Origin: Sulfurimonas sp. HSL3-1
GTDB taxonomy: Bacteria > Campylobacterota > Campylobacteria > Campylobacterales > Sulfurimonadaceae
Assembly (NCBI RefSeq): GCF_039645995.1
Contig: NZ_CP147920.1
Location: 1,984,001-2,048,000, forward strand
Reading direction: 5' to 3'
Length of the DNA: 64,000 nt
Shown here piece by piece: positions 35,219 through 45,400 of this stretch. Position 1 is the first letter of the stretch. Every line of letters begins with the position of its first letter. The position numbers were made by a program, and so were the translations under genes. The notes beneath the pieces were generated by a model. It was not told where the DNA came from. It searched no databases and was given only the letters and a program-made list of their open reading frames with translations.

Positions 35219-36346
35219 ATGATATCAAGCGTCTTCGGTTATCTCGGTATTGTGCTCCTGCTTGGCGGCGGACTCTGGCGGATCGAGACGCGCGCGCCCC
35301 TCAAACTCTTTACCTGGCTGCCCGCCATCGTCCTGATCTACCTCTTTGCCATTGCGCTCTCTCAAAGCGGCCTCTTCGCCCAGAACGCTGCACAGACTTT
35401 CGCCTACAAAGAGGTGAAATCCTGGCTCCTGCCGATGATGCTCTTCATCATGCTGCTCCGGCTGGACCTACATGCATTCCTCACACTGGGCAGCCCCCTG
35501 CTGCTGGCCTACGGCGCTGCCGTCCTCTCCATCGCCGGCGCATTCTTCGGGATCTTTGCCCTCTTTGATTTCGGACCGGAGGCCGCCGGCGTCTTCGGAG
35601 CGCTTGGCGGGAGCTGGACCGGCGGAACGGCCAATATGCTCGCCGTCGCCGCGGCCCTTGGCATCTCCGAAGCCCAGTTGGGGCCGGCGCTGGTCGTCGA
35701 CTCGCTGCTCTATACGCTCTGGGTCAGCGCCCTGCTGCTTGCCGTCCCCTTTGCCCGCCGTTTCGACCGCTGGAACGGTGCCAATCCCATGGAAACGAAT
35801 ACATCAGAAACTTCAGAAGGCGAAAGCAACCTCCGCTCCATCCTCATCCTCACGGCTATCGCACTCCTCATCGCGTCTGCGCTCAGATACATTGCCGCAC
35901 TGCTCCCCCTCCTGCCCGAAAGCACCTGGAGTGTCCTGCTCGCGACGCTTGCGGGTGTCGCGGGCAGTTTCACGCCGATGCGACGCCTGGGGGGCAGCAG
36001 CACGCTCGCTTCCTTTCTGCTCTATCTTCTCGTGGCGCTGATCGGGTCGCATGCCTCCTTGCATGGTTTCTCCGAGGTGCCGCGCTACCTTGCCGCAGCT
36101 GCCTCCATCCTCATCCTTCACGCTTTCTTTATGCTCCTGATCGCACGACTCTTCAGACTCTCGTTCTTCACGATCGGGGTCGCCTCCCTGGCCAATATCG
36201 GAGGGGTCGCTTCGGCCCCCATTCTGGCGGCCGCCTATAACCGTCTACTCATCGGTCCCGCCGTCATCATGGCCGTAATGGGCTATCTGATCGGCACCCT
36301 CGTCGGCCTGTTGATCGCCTCCGGCCTGCAGAGTATCGCCGCATGA
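35219..36346 (+). CDS. DUF819 family membrane protein
   Basis: A polytopic membrane protein of 375 residues with about 10-11 hydrophobic segments. The GALGGSWTGGTANMLAV loop is the signature of DUF819 (YjcL-like) proteins, and the matching second half has SLANIGGVASAPILAAAYN, an inverted-repeat arrangement seen in secondary transporters. The ATG at 35210 (three codons earlier) is an alternative start. The stop overlaps the dipeptide epimerase start (ATGA), and DUF819 genes often accompany such epimerases, suggesting transport of a murein dipeptide or related amino acid (inference). Confidence 0.85.
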   Translation: MISSVFGYLGIVLLLGGGLWRIETRAPLKLFTWLPAIVLIYLFAIALSQSGLFAQNAAQTFAYKEVKSWLLPMMLFIMLLRLDLHAFLTLGSPLLLAYGAAVLSIAGAFFGIFALFDFGPEAAGVFGALGGSWTGGTANMLAVAAALGISEAQLGPALVVDSLLYTLWVSALLLAVPFARRFDRWNGANPMETNTSETSEGESNLRSILILTAIALLIASALRYIAALLPLLPESTWSVLLATLAGVAGSFTPMRRLGGSSTLASFLLYLLVALIGSHASLHGFSEVPRYLAAAASILILHAFFMLLIARLFRLSFFTIGVASLANIGGVASAPILAAAYNRLLIGPAVIMAVMGYLIGTLVGLLIASGLQSIAA

Positions 36347-37374
36347 CCATCAGCAGTACGCGCGTCTATCGCGCATCCATTCCCCTCGCCACGCCCTTTG
36401 TCACGGCGCTTCGGCGTGTTGAGGATGTCACCTTTGTCGTCCTCGAATTACATACGGACAATGGTGCTCGCGCTTACGGCAGCGCACCAGCGACCAAAGC
36501 GATTACCGGCGAAACCCTCGAGAGCATCGAGCAGGCTTTACATACCAAAATCCTTCCGCTTTTACAGGGACGTCCTTTCGAACTGCAAACACTGCTGCAT
36601 ACCGTCGCCACTTGCCTGCCGGGCAACAGCAGTGCCAAGGCGGCGGTTGACATGGCACTCTATATGCTGGCGGCACAGCACGAGGGGCTCCCCCTTTACC
36701 GCTACCTGGGTGCGAAAGAAGCAACGCCCGTCACCACTGCCGTGACCGTCAGCCTCGATACACCCGAAACGATGCGAAACAAAGCCACCGAACTTTTCGA
36801 GTGCGGATACGACATTCTTAAAGTCAAAGTCGGCGGAGGGGACGGATTGGACGCACAGCGCATCAGGGAGATCGCCAATGCCCTCCCCAAAGCGCAGCTG
36901 CTCGTCGATGCGAACCAGGCCTGGAACCTGCAGGAGAGCCTCGCCTTTATTGATGCATGTGCCGATCTGCCCCTCGCTCTGATCGAACAGCCCGTGCCCG
37001 CGCAGGATCTTGAAGCGCTCCGTCAGATCACCGCCCGCTCTCCCTTTCCCCTCCTGGCCGACGAAGCCGTTTTCGATGCCGAAGATGCCCGACGCGTACT
37101 CGATGCCGGTGCGGCCGACCTCATCAATATCAAGCTGATGAAGTGCGGCGGTCTCGCCGGTGCCCTCGCCATCCTGGACGTCTGCCGAACCTACGGGACC
37201 CAATGCATGCTCGGCTCCATGCTCGAAGGTCCCGTCTCGATCACCGCGGCGCTCCACCTCGCCGTCGCCTACCCCGACCGTTTCGCCTGGATTGACCTCG
37301 ACAGTCCCCTGCTCTACCGTACCCTGCCCTCCGACCTGCCGTTCAGCGTCCACGGCAACTGCTATCGCCTATAG
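36343..37374 (+). CDS. L-Ala-D/L-Glu dipeptide epimerase (enolase superfamily)
   Basis: A 343-residue enzyme of the muconate-lactonising subgroup. The first catalytic Lys lies in LKVKVGGG, metal ligands are in LLVDANQAW, IEQPV and LADEAVF, the second Lys in NIKLMKCGG, and the C-terminal GSMLEGPVSITAA loop is typical of dipeptide epimerases such as E. coli YcjG. It would convert L-Ala-D-Glu from recycled peptidoglycan to L-Ala-L-Glu for use as nutrient. Translation is coupled to the DUF819 gene. Substrate specificity within the subgroup is inference. Confidence 0.87.
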   Translation: MTISSTRVYRASIPLATPFVTALRRVEDVTFVVLELHTDNGARAYGSAPATKAITGETLESIEQALHTKILPLLQGRPFELQTLLHTVATCLPGNSSAKAAVDMALYMLAAQHEGLPLYRYLGAKEATPVTTAVTVSLDTPETMRNKATELFECGYDILKVKVGGGDGLDAQRIREIANALPKAQLLVDANQAWNLQESLAFIDACADLPLALIEQPVPAQDLEALRQITARSPFPLLADEAVFDAEDARRVLDAGAADLINIKLMKCGGLAGALAILDVCRTYGTQCMLGSMLEGPVSITAALHLAVAYPDRFAWIDLDSPLLYRTLPSDLPFSVHGNCYRL

Positions 37375-37590
37375 CGCAATTCTTCCATTTCTCTTCACAT
37401 TTCTCCATTTTCAATAATCCATATACATTTCAATAAATTTTTGTCAAAATGAACATTTTATACAGTATCTTTTCATTTTTTTCTGTTTTTAAGTTTTATC
37501 AAAATATTTCGATCTATACTTTGGATTATTTGAATGAAAATATTTAAAAAATAACAGTTTTGTTATCAACTCTATTCGAGGTTGGAAATT
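37375..37590. other. AT-rich leader of the first giant secreted protein gene
   Basis: This 216-base gap is far richer in A/T than its surroundings. Candidate -10 hexamers include TATACT at 37515-37520 and TATACA at 37459-37464, with TTGTCA at 37441, but none is well spaced. No gene or stable hairpin is seen. It most likely holds the promoter and any regulator sites of the downstream gene. Confidence 0.5.
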
Positions 37591-40500
37591 ATGACAAGCA
37601 GTAAATCCATACGTTTGTTTGTCGCAGCTGCCACGACTTTTTTACTTTTCTCCCATGATGGTCATGCGGCGTGTGAAGATCAAAACAATCTAAATCAGTG
37701 CAACCGGACCGGGTATTGTGCCTGGGACACGGATGCTGGGGTCTGTAGAACCGGCATGCAGGAGGACCTCTGTTACGATACGCCGGTGACGGAGTGCTCT
37801 TTGCATGCTGTCGCGGGCAGCGTACTTGATATCGCGACTGATGTCCTGCCCATCCTCACCCCCATCCTTGACAGCCAGGGAATCGTCTACACCGTCGTCG
37901 ACGGTGTCATCTACATCGCCTGCGATGTCGTCGACCTTGTCCAAGGTATTCTGGATGCCATCAATATCAATCTGCTGGGCCTTATCCAGATCAACCTGGG
38001 AGAAGGCATCCAGATCCTGCAAAAAAACACGATCCCGATCAAGCACGCCAATACGGACGGTGACCTTTCCGATGTTCAGGTCATCGCCGACAATTCGCTG
38101 CTCCAATCCCTGGTAGGGCTCGTCGACTTTTGCGGTGTCGACGGGAGCCCCGGAAACTGCCAGCGCGAAAGCGCGCTGCAGCTCAATCTGGGCTACCTCG
38201 GTCTTGTCGATCTCCTTGGCGACGCCATTGTGTACGACATGCCGAACATGGCCGTTGCGGACGGGAACCACTCGGTATTCGCGCTCACAACACTCAACAT
38301 CGATATTCTGGCACTGCTAGGCAACTCATCGTCGCCGCTGCTGTACGGACGCTACGCTAAAAACGGCGAAACGTTCGGCGGCCTCATCGCCAGTTGTTCC
38401 GCCGCGGGAGGAGGAGGGAGCGGAGAGCCCTCCGTCCCCTCGACGGCAGACATCGTCGACACCGACGAATACCCCAATTTTGCGAGCCGCCGGGTTCTGA
38501 AAACGAAGGTGGCGGGGAACCCGCAGACCGCGCTGACGGTTGTCTACCTCGATCCGACGACGCATGCGCCCAAAACGTTCAACAGCAGCGGAGAGTTCAA
38601 ATGGTTGCCGCCTCTTGAAGTTCTGCTTTACCGCACGGACAGCAGCTGTACGGACGAGCTTCCCCTCGCGGCACCGACGACGGGAAACCCCGCGGGCGAA
38701 CCTGTCATCGCCTACATTGAAAGCGGCACGAGCTATGCGGATGCCAATACCTTTACGATGGCTGCCGTCGCCAACAGCAATACCCGTATCCTCGCCAAAT
38801 ACGCGGACTGGGGCGATCTGCTCAACGACCTCGAATCGGCCAGCAGCTGCTTTTTGAACTCCAACTGGGCCGCCAACTTAAACGGCCTTCCACAGTGTCT
38901 GAACAACCTGGGAAGTTCCAGTGGCATTTCACAAGAACTGATCGAGAAATACCCCAATATCGCCACGGTATGTCTCAACCCGCTTTTAACGGGCGAGCAG
39001 CAGCCGTGCAGCTCCTCCGCCTACGATAACAGCGGCTCCAAAGGCTTTATCCTGCCGGAAAAATACAATCACGCCTACGGCTGCCTGGCCTGTATCCTTG
39101 ACAATGCTGCGGATGTGACGGCCTGTTCAAGCGACAATTTTGCCATCCGGCCGTCATCCTACACCTTGGAGCTCAGCGACCCCACTACCCCCAAGATCGC
39201 CGGCATGTCCTATACACTGGCATCCGACGCCCTTTACGTCGGCGGGGGAACGGCACCGACCAGCGGTTATACCACGACGCTTGACAATACCAACGACAAA
39301 AATGCCTCTTTCATTTTCAGTCCTGTAGCTGCCGCGACCAACTGCCCTTACGGCGATCACGGTTTCACGTTCAGCTTCACGGACGGTGTCGGCTCGGGTT
39401 CGATCAGTTACCCGAACGTCGGCGATGTCAATATCACCCTGGCCGATGCAAACTGGACGGGTGTGGATCAGAACAAAGTCGGATGGCAGGAGTGCCTTCC
39501 CGATTCGAACAGGACATCCCCTGACCCCGTAGGCTGTTTGGTAACGGCAAGAGTATCCGAACGTTTCATCCCCGACCATTTCGACGTCAACGCCTCGCTC
39601 GACAACGCCGGCAGCGGCTTCACCTATCTTTATGACATGAACAAAGACAACGACGTCAACCAGACAGGTTATGACTACAACCTCTCAACCGCCTCCCTGG
39701 AAATAGAGGTATCGGCGATGGGTGCGAACGGCATCGGTACCCTGAGCAACTATCTCGACAGCTGTTATGCCCAAGACACCAATATCACGCTGCAGACGGC
39801 GGGAACACAGATCAGCCCGCCGTCGGCGCTGGACTATTTTCTCTATTTCAACCCGACCGAAGCGGATCCGAATGTTTCTAACAGCGGTGAGGGAAAAACC
39901 GCCCTGCCCGCGAACGGTCTATTGAGTTCCCTGCCTATTACCAACGTCACGGCAAGTTTCCCGTCCCGGACGGCGCCGGACGCCAACGGAACGACGTTGA
40001 TCGCATACCGGATCAACTTCGACCGTCGAGTCAATCAGCCTGTCAATCCGTTCCGGCTCTCGTTGTCCAGCGTCGACATTGTGGATACCGACGGTGTTTA
40101 CGGTTCCGACAACAGCCCAAGCCCCGATACTGCCACCTTCCTCTACGGCCGGGTACACGCACCCCGCTACCGTATTGATTGCAGCAGCGCCGCGCTGAGT
40201 TCCTGCTCGTCGACACAACCGCTGCAGCTCTTTTTCGAGTTCTACAGCAGCGATAACAATCTGACGCTCAGACGACAATACGCCCTGGACAACGAGCGAA
40301 GCAAAGATGCGATCCTCTGGTTCCGCAACACGGACCACAGCGCCCTGCTTGAGGGGAACATTACCGTGCTCAGCCACCGCTACAACGGCTATAACCTCTA
40401 TACGACATCGGCACCGCTGCATCAAAACGGCGGCATCGGCACTCCGGCGGCCGGGGCTTCCTCGGTGAGCATCGGTTATGACGGCAGCAGAGGCTATCCC

Positions 40501-40683
40501 TACAAATCATCCATCGGTCTGCATACGCAAAAGTGGCTGAACTACGACCGGTTCAACACGGATCCGGATGTCAACAGCTCTTTCATGATCGAATTCAATG
40601 CCGTCGGCCAGAAGACAGGCGAAGGCAACGTGCCCAATACGGATAGCGGGCCGGCCAATTCGAACAGAAGAATCATGTGGTAG
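37591..40683 (+). CDS. Giant secreted DUF6701/MshQ-like protein, copy 1
   Basis: A 1030-residue exported protein. The signal peptide ends at DGHA (about 29). A Cys-rich motif follows (CNRTGYCAWDTDAGVC), then a hydrophobic helical region (about 75-150, DVLPILTPILDSQG, LDAININLLGLIQINLG) and a Cys-containing middle. From about residue 515 (DNFAIRP) the chain is homologous to the 1189-residue protein at 42.5-46.0 kb, through FIPDHFDVNA, ATFLYGRVHAPRYR, LFFEFYSSDNNLTLRR and the final TDSGPANSNRRIMW. This fits the DUF6701 region of MshQ, associated with MSHA-type pili. No pilin genes follow this copy. The ATG at 37591 is preferred to a TTG at 37582. Confidence 0.8.
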   Translation: MTSSKSIRLFVAAATTFLLFSHDGHAACEDQNNLNQCNRTGYCAWDTDAGVCRTGMQEDLCYDTPVTECSLHAVAGSVLDIATDVLPILTPILDSQGIVYTVVDGVIYIACDVVDLVQGILDAININLLGLIQINLGEGIQILQKNTIPIKHANTDGDLSDVQVIADNSLLQSLVGLVDFCGVDGSPGNCQRESALQLNLGYLGLVDLLGDAIVYDMPNMAVADGNHSVFALTTLNIDILALLGNSSSPLLYGRYAKNGETFGGLIASCSAAGGGGSGEPSVPSTADIVDTDEYPNFASRRVLKTKVAGNPQTALTVVYLDPTTHAPKTFNSSGEFKWLPPLEVLLYRTDSSCTDELPLAAPTTGNPAGEPVIAYIESGTSYADANTFTMAAVANSNTRILAKYADWGDLLNDLESASSCFLNSNWAANLNGLPQCLNNLGSSSGISQELIEKYPNIATVCLNPLLTGEQQPCSSSAYDNSGSKGFILPEKYNHAYGCLACILDNAADVTACSSDNFAIRPSSYTLELSDPTTPKIAGMSYTLASDALYVGGGTAPTSGYTTTLDNTNDKNASFIFSPVAAATNCPYGDHGFTFSFTDGVGSGSISYPNVGDVNITLADANWTGVDQNKVGWQECLPDSNRTSPDPVGCLVTARVSERFIPDHFDVNASLDNAGSGFTYLYDMNKDNDVNQTGYDYNLSTASLEIEVSAMGANGIGTLSNYLDSCYAQDTNITLQTAGTQISPPSALDYFLYFNPTEADPNVSNSGEGKTALPANGLLSSLPITNVTASFPSRTAPDANGTTLIAYRINFDRRVNQPVNPFRLSLSSVDIVDTDGVYGSDNSPSPDTATFLYGRVHAPRYRIDCSSAALSSCSSTQPLQLFFEFYSSDNNLTLRRQYALDNERSKDAILWFRNTDHSALLEGNITVLSHRYNGYNLYTTSAPLHQNGGIGTPAAGASSVSIGYDGSRGYPYKSSIGLHTQKWLNYDRFNTDPDVNSSFMIEFNAVGQKTGEGNVPNTDSGPANSNRRIMW

Positions 40684-40818
40684 ATTGACCGCTGATCCAT
40701 TTTTCAGCCCGTATAAAGATGCCGCAGGCGACAATGGCCTCATCGGAGCGGCTGTTGCGGTGAGGTCCATCCTGTGACCGAGACCCTTTCCGTGCTGCCC
40801 CCTGTCGGAGGAGATACC

Positions 40819-41067
40819 ATGCCCTATAGCGTCTATATCGTTCAATGCAGCGACGGCACCTACTACACGGGGATCGCTACCGACCTTGAACGACGCCTCA
40901 ACGAGCATAACCACTCTGCCAAAGGGGCCCGTTATACGCGTGCGCGCCGCCCCGTCACCCTCGTCTACACCGAACGCCACCCCGACCGAAGCAGTGCGCA
41001 GAAGCGCGAATACGTCATCAAGCAGATGCCCCGCAGCAAGAAGAGCGCCCTGATCGGGAAAAGCTAA
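40819..41067 (+). CDS. GIY-YIG domain protein (UPF0213/YhbQ-like)
   Basis: An 82-residue protein that is a bare GIY-YIG nuclease fold: YSVYIVQCSDGTYYTGIATDLERRLNEHN and the conserved Arg and Glu (Y-T-E-R-H) later. The ATG at 40819 follows GGAGGAGAT by 4-5 bases. Stand-alone proteins of this group are common in bacteria and several are suspected to act in DNA repair; there is no sign here of a homing endonuclease. It lies alone between the giant protein gene and a small acidic protein. Confidence 0.85.
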   Translation: MPYSVYIVQCSDGTYYTGIATDLERRLNEHNHSAKGARYTRARRPVTLVYTERHPDRSSAQKREYVIKQMPRSKKSALIGKS

Positions 41068-41075
41068 CCTTCAAG

Positions 41076-41091
41076 CCTCTGCCTGCAGAGG
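41076..41091 (+). other. Perfect 7-bp inverted repeat after the GIY-YIG gene
   Basis: CCTCTGC and GCAGAGG flank a 2-base loop, nine bases after the GIY-YIG stop. T-rich sequence follows (TATGTTATAGTTTT), which may act as a weak terminator and also supplies an extended -10 (TATAGT at 41097-41102) for the next gene. Confidence 0.4.
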
Positions 41092-41128
41092 TATGTTATA
41101 GTTTTATAAATATCTTGAAAGGCCCCCA

Positions 41129-41389
41129 ATGACCGAAGCTGAAGACCTTACCGACCTGTTGGAGAACGACGTGATCCCCGAGATCGAGTCCTTCATCGAC
41201 GACCTTTATGAAAAAATTGCCGAAACCAAAAATGCAACAGACGAGGACAAGACGCAGCTGGCCGAACTGCAGGAGCTGAAAAAGGAGTTCGCCCTGCTGC
41301 TTGACGAGGTCAAAAACGGCGAACTGGACGAAGAAGAGTGTCGCGCCGTCATCGACGAGATCGACATGATGCGCGAAGAGGAGGAGTAA
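41129..41389 (+). CDS. Small acidic coiled-coil protein upstream of proC
   Basis: An 86-residue, very acidic protein with no Cys except one near the end. It is predicted helical throughout, with heptad-like spacing in the segment DKTQLAELQELKKEFALLLDEV. I do not recognise a family. It lies 7 bases before proC on the same strand, with GAAAGG upstream of its own ATG, and so is probably cotranscribed with proC. Confidence 0.75.
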   Translation: MTEAEDLTDLLENDVIPEIESFIDDLYEKIAETKNATDEDKTQLAELQELKKEFALLLDEVKNGELDEEECRAVIDEIDMMREEEE

Positions 41390-41396
41390 GCAGGCC

Positions 41397-42158
41397 ATGA
41401 AAAAAACACTGACCTTTATCGGCAACGGCAATATGGCCGTCGCCATGGCCAAAACCCTGAAAGAGCGTTATCTCATCGAGGTGGTCGGCCGGGATCTTGC
41501 GCATCTTGACACCTTTGAAGCCGCCGTCGGTACCGACGTCACCAAGCACCTCCTCAACGACTTCGATATCACCGGGAAGACCCTGCTGCTCTGTGTCAAA
41601 CCGGCCAATATCGTTGAGGTCGGTACCAAACTGCATGGTAAAGCCGAGGCCCTCTACTCCGTCCTTGCCGGCACAAAGGTTGAAATGCTCAAGAGCCACA
41701 TCGCCGCCGCCGGGACCGTCCGCGCCATGCCCAATCTCGCCGCGACCGTCGGCAGATCCATGACGACGCTGACCGGCGACCGCCACCTCGAAGCCGAAGC
41801 CATTTCCCTGTTCGATGCGATCGGGATGACGCTCTGGCTCGGCAGCGAGAAAGAGCTCGATATCGCCACGGGGCTCGCCGGGAGCGGTCCCGCTTACCTC
41901 GCCCTTATCGCCGAAGCGCTCGCTGACGGTGCTGTCAAACAGGGACTTAAGCGCGATGACGCCATGACCGTGATGCGCGGCCTTTTCGCCGGTTTCGGGG
42001 AGCTGATCCAGCACGAACACCCCGCCTTGCTGAAAGACGGCGTTATGAGCCCCGGCGGCACGACGGCGGCCGGCTACAGCGCACTGGAAGCGGCCGGGGT
42101 CAGAAACGGCTGCATCCAGGCCGTGGAGCGTGCTTTTGAGAAGGCACGCTCCTCCTGA
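41397..42158 (+). CDS. proC: Pyrroline-5-carboxylate reductase
   Basis: A 253-residue NAD(P)H enzyme making proline from pyrroline-5-carboxylate. The Rossmann loop reads FIGNGNMAVAMAKTL, the C-terminal signature is GSGPAYLALIAEALADGAVKQGL, and SPGGTTAAGYSALEAAGVR closes the active site. RAMPNLAATVG supplies the nucleotide-phosphate region. All are typical of ProC. It follows the small acidic protein by 7 bases. Confidence 0.95.
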   Translation: MKKTLTFIGNGNMAVAMAKTLKERYLIEVVGRDLAHLDTFEAAVGTDVTKHLLNDFDITGKTLLLCVKPANIVEVGTKLHGKAEALYSVLAGTKVEMLKSHIAAAGTVRAMPNLAATVGRSMTTLTGDRHLEAEAISLFDAIGMTLWLGSEKELDIATGLAGSGPAYLALIAEALADGAVKQGLKRDDAMTVMRGLFAGFGELIQHEHPALLKDGVMSPGGTTAAGYSALEAAGVRNGCIQAVERAFEKARSS

Positions 42159-42460
42159 GCCGTGCGCTTTAGTGCAACCTCCCCGTCTTCTCTCCAGCGC
42201 TCTCTGCGGAACATTACCGACCCTCCAAAAAGGGCACGGTTCAGCGGCAGAGTTGCCCTCTCGTCCGCGGGCCGAAAAACAGCATCATACGCTTTTCATA
42301 ACGGGAGACAGGCGACTCTGTGTCCTTGAGATTGTCCCATTTTTTCTATCTTTTTACTTTAAGAATAAATGAAACTATTTCAAAATACAATAGATGTAAC
42401 AGGTATGAAATGTTTGATTTAAAGTATTTTTCCAAGATTTCAGACAGTAAAAGGACCACG
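42159..42460. other. Intergenic leader before the second giant secreted protein gene
   Basis: The first 150 bases have normal GC with no convincing gene; GGGCA and TGCCC about 22 bases apart near 42232 could form a hairpin. From about 42320 the sequence turns strongly A/T-rich, as before the first giant gene. TTGTCC (42332) with TACTTT 17 bases later, and TACAAT at 42386-42391, are candidate promoter elements. I saw no c-di-GMP riboswitch consensus. Confidence 0.45.
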
Positions 42461-45400
42461 ATGTTTGGAAATGTTATTTTTCATTTTTCCAAAACAGCAA
42501 GCGCAATTTTGCTCTTTTCAATGCTGTTTTTTCTTCCCCAAACCCTTTCGGCGGCTATCACCGGTGTGCCCGGTGACTGTAGCAGCGTCACAGACACCGC
42601 CGTTTTCGATCAGTCCAATCTTTCCTATACGAACCAAACCTACGTGGGGGGAGACTCAGAGAAGTGGGATTATTACTACTTCTCCGTCGATATACCGGGC
42701 GAACTTATTATTACGTTAGAGACGAATTCCAGTCTGGATCTTCTCTACAGCGAATCCTCCTGTAGCACTATGACAGATATCTCCAGCCCCTATAGCATCA
42801 GCTATCTAAACCCGACGGATCTGATGGTCAAGGTCGAATCGGGCTCGGCAAACCAAAAAGATTATATTCTCAAAGTCACCTTTGTACCGGCGCCGCTTTC
42901 TCTCGTGAAAACGAATGTTCCAGGACAGATCCTGCAAAACAGCGCTACCAACGTTGATTATTCACTGATGGGGGTCAACAACCAGGCCTTTGATAGCGGC
43001 AGCATCACCATCACAGATACCCTTCCCTCCGAAGCGAACCTCTCCACATTCAACATCATCGATGACGGCGGCTGTACCTGTACGGCCCCGGATGCCTCCA
43101 GGACCTTCAGCTGTAGCTGTCCGGCACTGGCTGCGGGGGATTATGCGATTGTTGACTTCAACGTCACCCTTTCCGCGGGAGCGGCCCCGGATACGATCAC
43201 GAACAACGCCAGTATGACGGACGGGACACAGAGTGCCGTCACCTCGTCGACCGTCGACGTCGTCGATGGCAAAGGGGTTGTCGAACTGAAAGTGGAAAAA
43301 TTCGCCGAAGCCGATGCCATTCCCGTCGATACCGATTTCTCATACTACATCTTTATCACCAACTACGACAATGCCTACGCCTACGGTGTCCAGATCTGGG
43401 ATCAGATGGACCCCAATATCTATTACACCGGCTACGACACTTCAAGCGGATGGATCTGTACCCCGCCGAACAGTCCCGCCGTCAAAGGAGACTCCTTTAC
43501 GTGTAGCTACGTCGGGACAGACGGCACCGGTGGCATGGGCAAGGGGATCGTGTACCTGAAAATCAACGCGCGCACGGCCAGTGCGCTCGATACCGGCGTC
43601 ACCGCCGACGTCAATGTCAGCACCTGGAACAACGTCGACCTCGCCGCCGCCAATACCCTTCACAACGACTCCATCACACATGCAAGCAGAGAGGTAAATA
43701 TTACGTTGAACGACGTTGCACCGGGCGGCGGGGCCATCGGCGGTGTTTACATGAAAGGGGGGCTCGTCGAGATCTCCGAGAACGATCTTAGCGGCGGCAG
43801 AAACACAGCGCAGATCCGGACAAAAGTGGCTGCCCAAATCGGGAGAGCCAGCGCTTCTTATGCCGCTGGCGAAACGCATATCCCGACCTACTTTCTCAAC
43901 GACAGCAGCGACGGCGCCACACCGACAGCCTATAACCCTACGACTGCCGCCGGCTCCAATCCCATTCCGCTGACGGTTATCATCAGACTCGCGAACGATC
44001 AGTGCCAGGAGGCGAGCCAGACTTACGTCACCTACACAAGCGATCCTGCCGTAAGCGGTGCACCGCTGAGCGCACTTTTCGAACCCGGCGACAATTCGCC
44101 ACGTTATGCAGGCGTCAGCAGCAGCGGCATACCCGGTGATTTCAAACTGCGCAACATCGCGACAAAAAAAGCCCGCTTTATTATGAAGTACGTCAATATC
44201 AACGAGAAAATTGCCGACTCGGATGAAAAGTGTACGCAGACCTCTACAACCAATCCGGGGAACATCAAAGGGCTGCCGCAGTGTATGAACTCCGGCGGCT
44301 CGACAAGCCTTGACAACAACAAATACCTCAATGTCTTCGGAACGTCCGCATTCGTGCGCTGTTTCGGCCAGAACGGCAGCCCCTGCGATTCCAACAATCA
44401 CGGCTTCAGTTGCGGCGAAGGCAATACCAACTGTGTCGGCTACAATGCGGAATACGACCACGAATACGGATGCTACGAGTGTACGGTCGGGGGACTCGGC
44501 TACTGTACGCAAGACAACTTTGCCATCCGTCCCAAAGCTTTTGATTCGAACATCACGACACTTGTCGGCGTCGGCGACCCTGTCAAAGCCGGTCTGGATT
44601 ACGGTCTGGCGTTCAAGGGACTGACGGGCAATACGGCCGATCCGTCCGAAGCGACCCTCCTCTATAACGAGATCGAAGACACCCTGACCGACGGGACAAC
44701 GTTCCAGATCGATCTTAACATCAGCGACCCGACGAAGGTCTGCCCGCAAACCAATGTCAATATGACCCCTGCGGTCCACTTCGTCGACGGCGTGGATTCA
44801 GGCCTCTTCCGCTTCGACAATATCGGCGATATCAATTTCAGCATCCACGAAACGAACGGAACGGAGTTTGCCAAAGTGGATGTGAACGATACGCCTTGGA
44901 GTGACAGACGTATCGAACCATTCAGCATCTCCTTCCGCATCATTCCGGACCATTTCGAGGTCAACGCGACGCTTGACGACTACGGCGACGACTTTACCTA
45001 CCTCTATGACATGAACCTGTACGACGACTACAATGTCTCGACGGCAAAGTTGGCGCTGGACATCAAAGCGATGAGTGCCGACAACAACGTCACGAGCAAC
45101 TATATGGAGACCTGCTACGCCAAAGACACCAATGTCACCCTGCAAATGCATGGCACCGCGATCAAACCGGCCGGTTCCGTAACGGAATTCCTCTATTACA
45201 ACCCGGCGGAAAGTAATGGAACGGCAAACAGCGGGGAAGGTGCATACCTCCTGCCGGGCGGTACGCTGACCACGTTACCAATTGAAAACCTCACAACAAG
45301 CTTCCCGAACGACGCCGTGGACGGCAATGGCACGACCCATATTGAATACAAGCTCAACTTCAACCGAAAAGTCAACAAGGTTGTCGATCCGTTGCGCATC

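Noticed and set aside
40819-41067. Possible homing endonuclease (GIY-YIG) as a sign of a mobile element
   Set aside because: The protein is only the bare 82-residue UPF0213-type fold; there is no intron, intein or target duplication around it.
42130-42372. 80-codon frame overlapping the end of proC and the following gap
   Set aside because: No ribosome site, low-complexity translation, and it crosses the change from GC-rich to AT-rich DNA; probably chance.
42159-42460. Possible c-di-GMP riboswitch upstream of the pilus operon
   Set aside because: Such switches often precede MSHA-type genes, but neither the conserved core nor the tetraloop-receptor pattern was found here or at 37375-37590.
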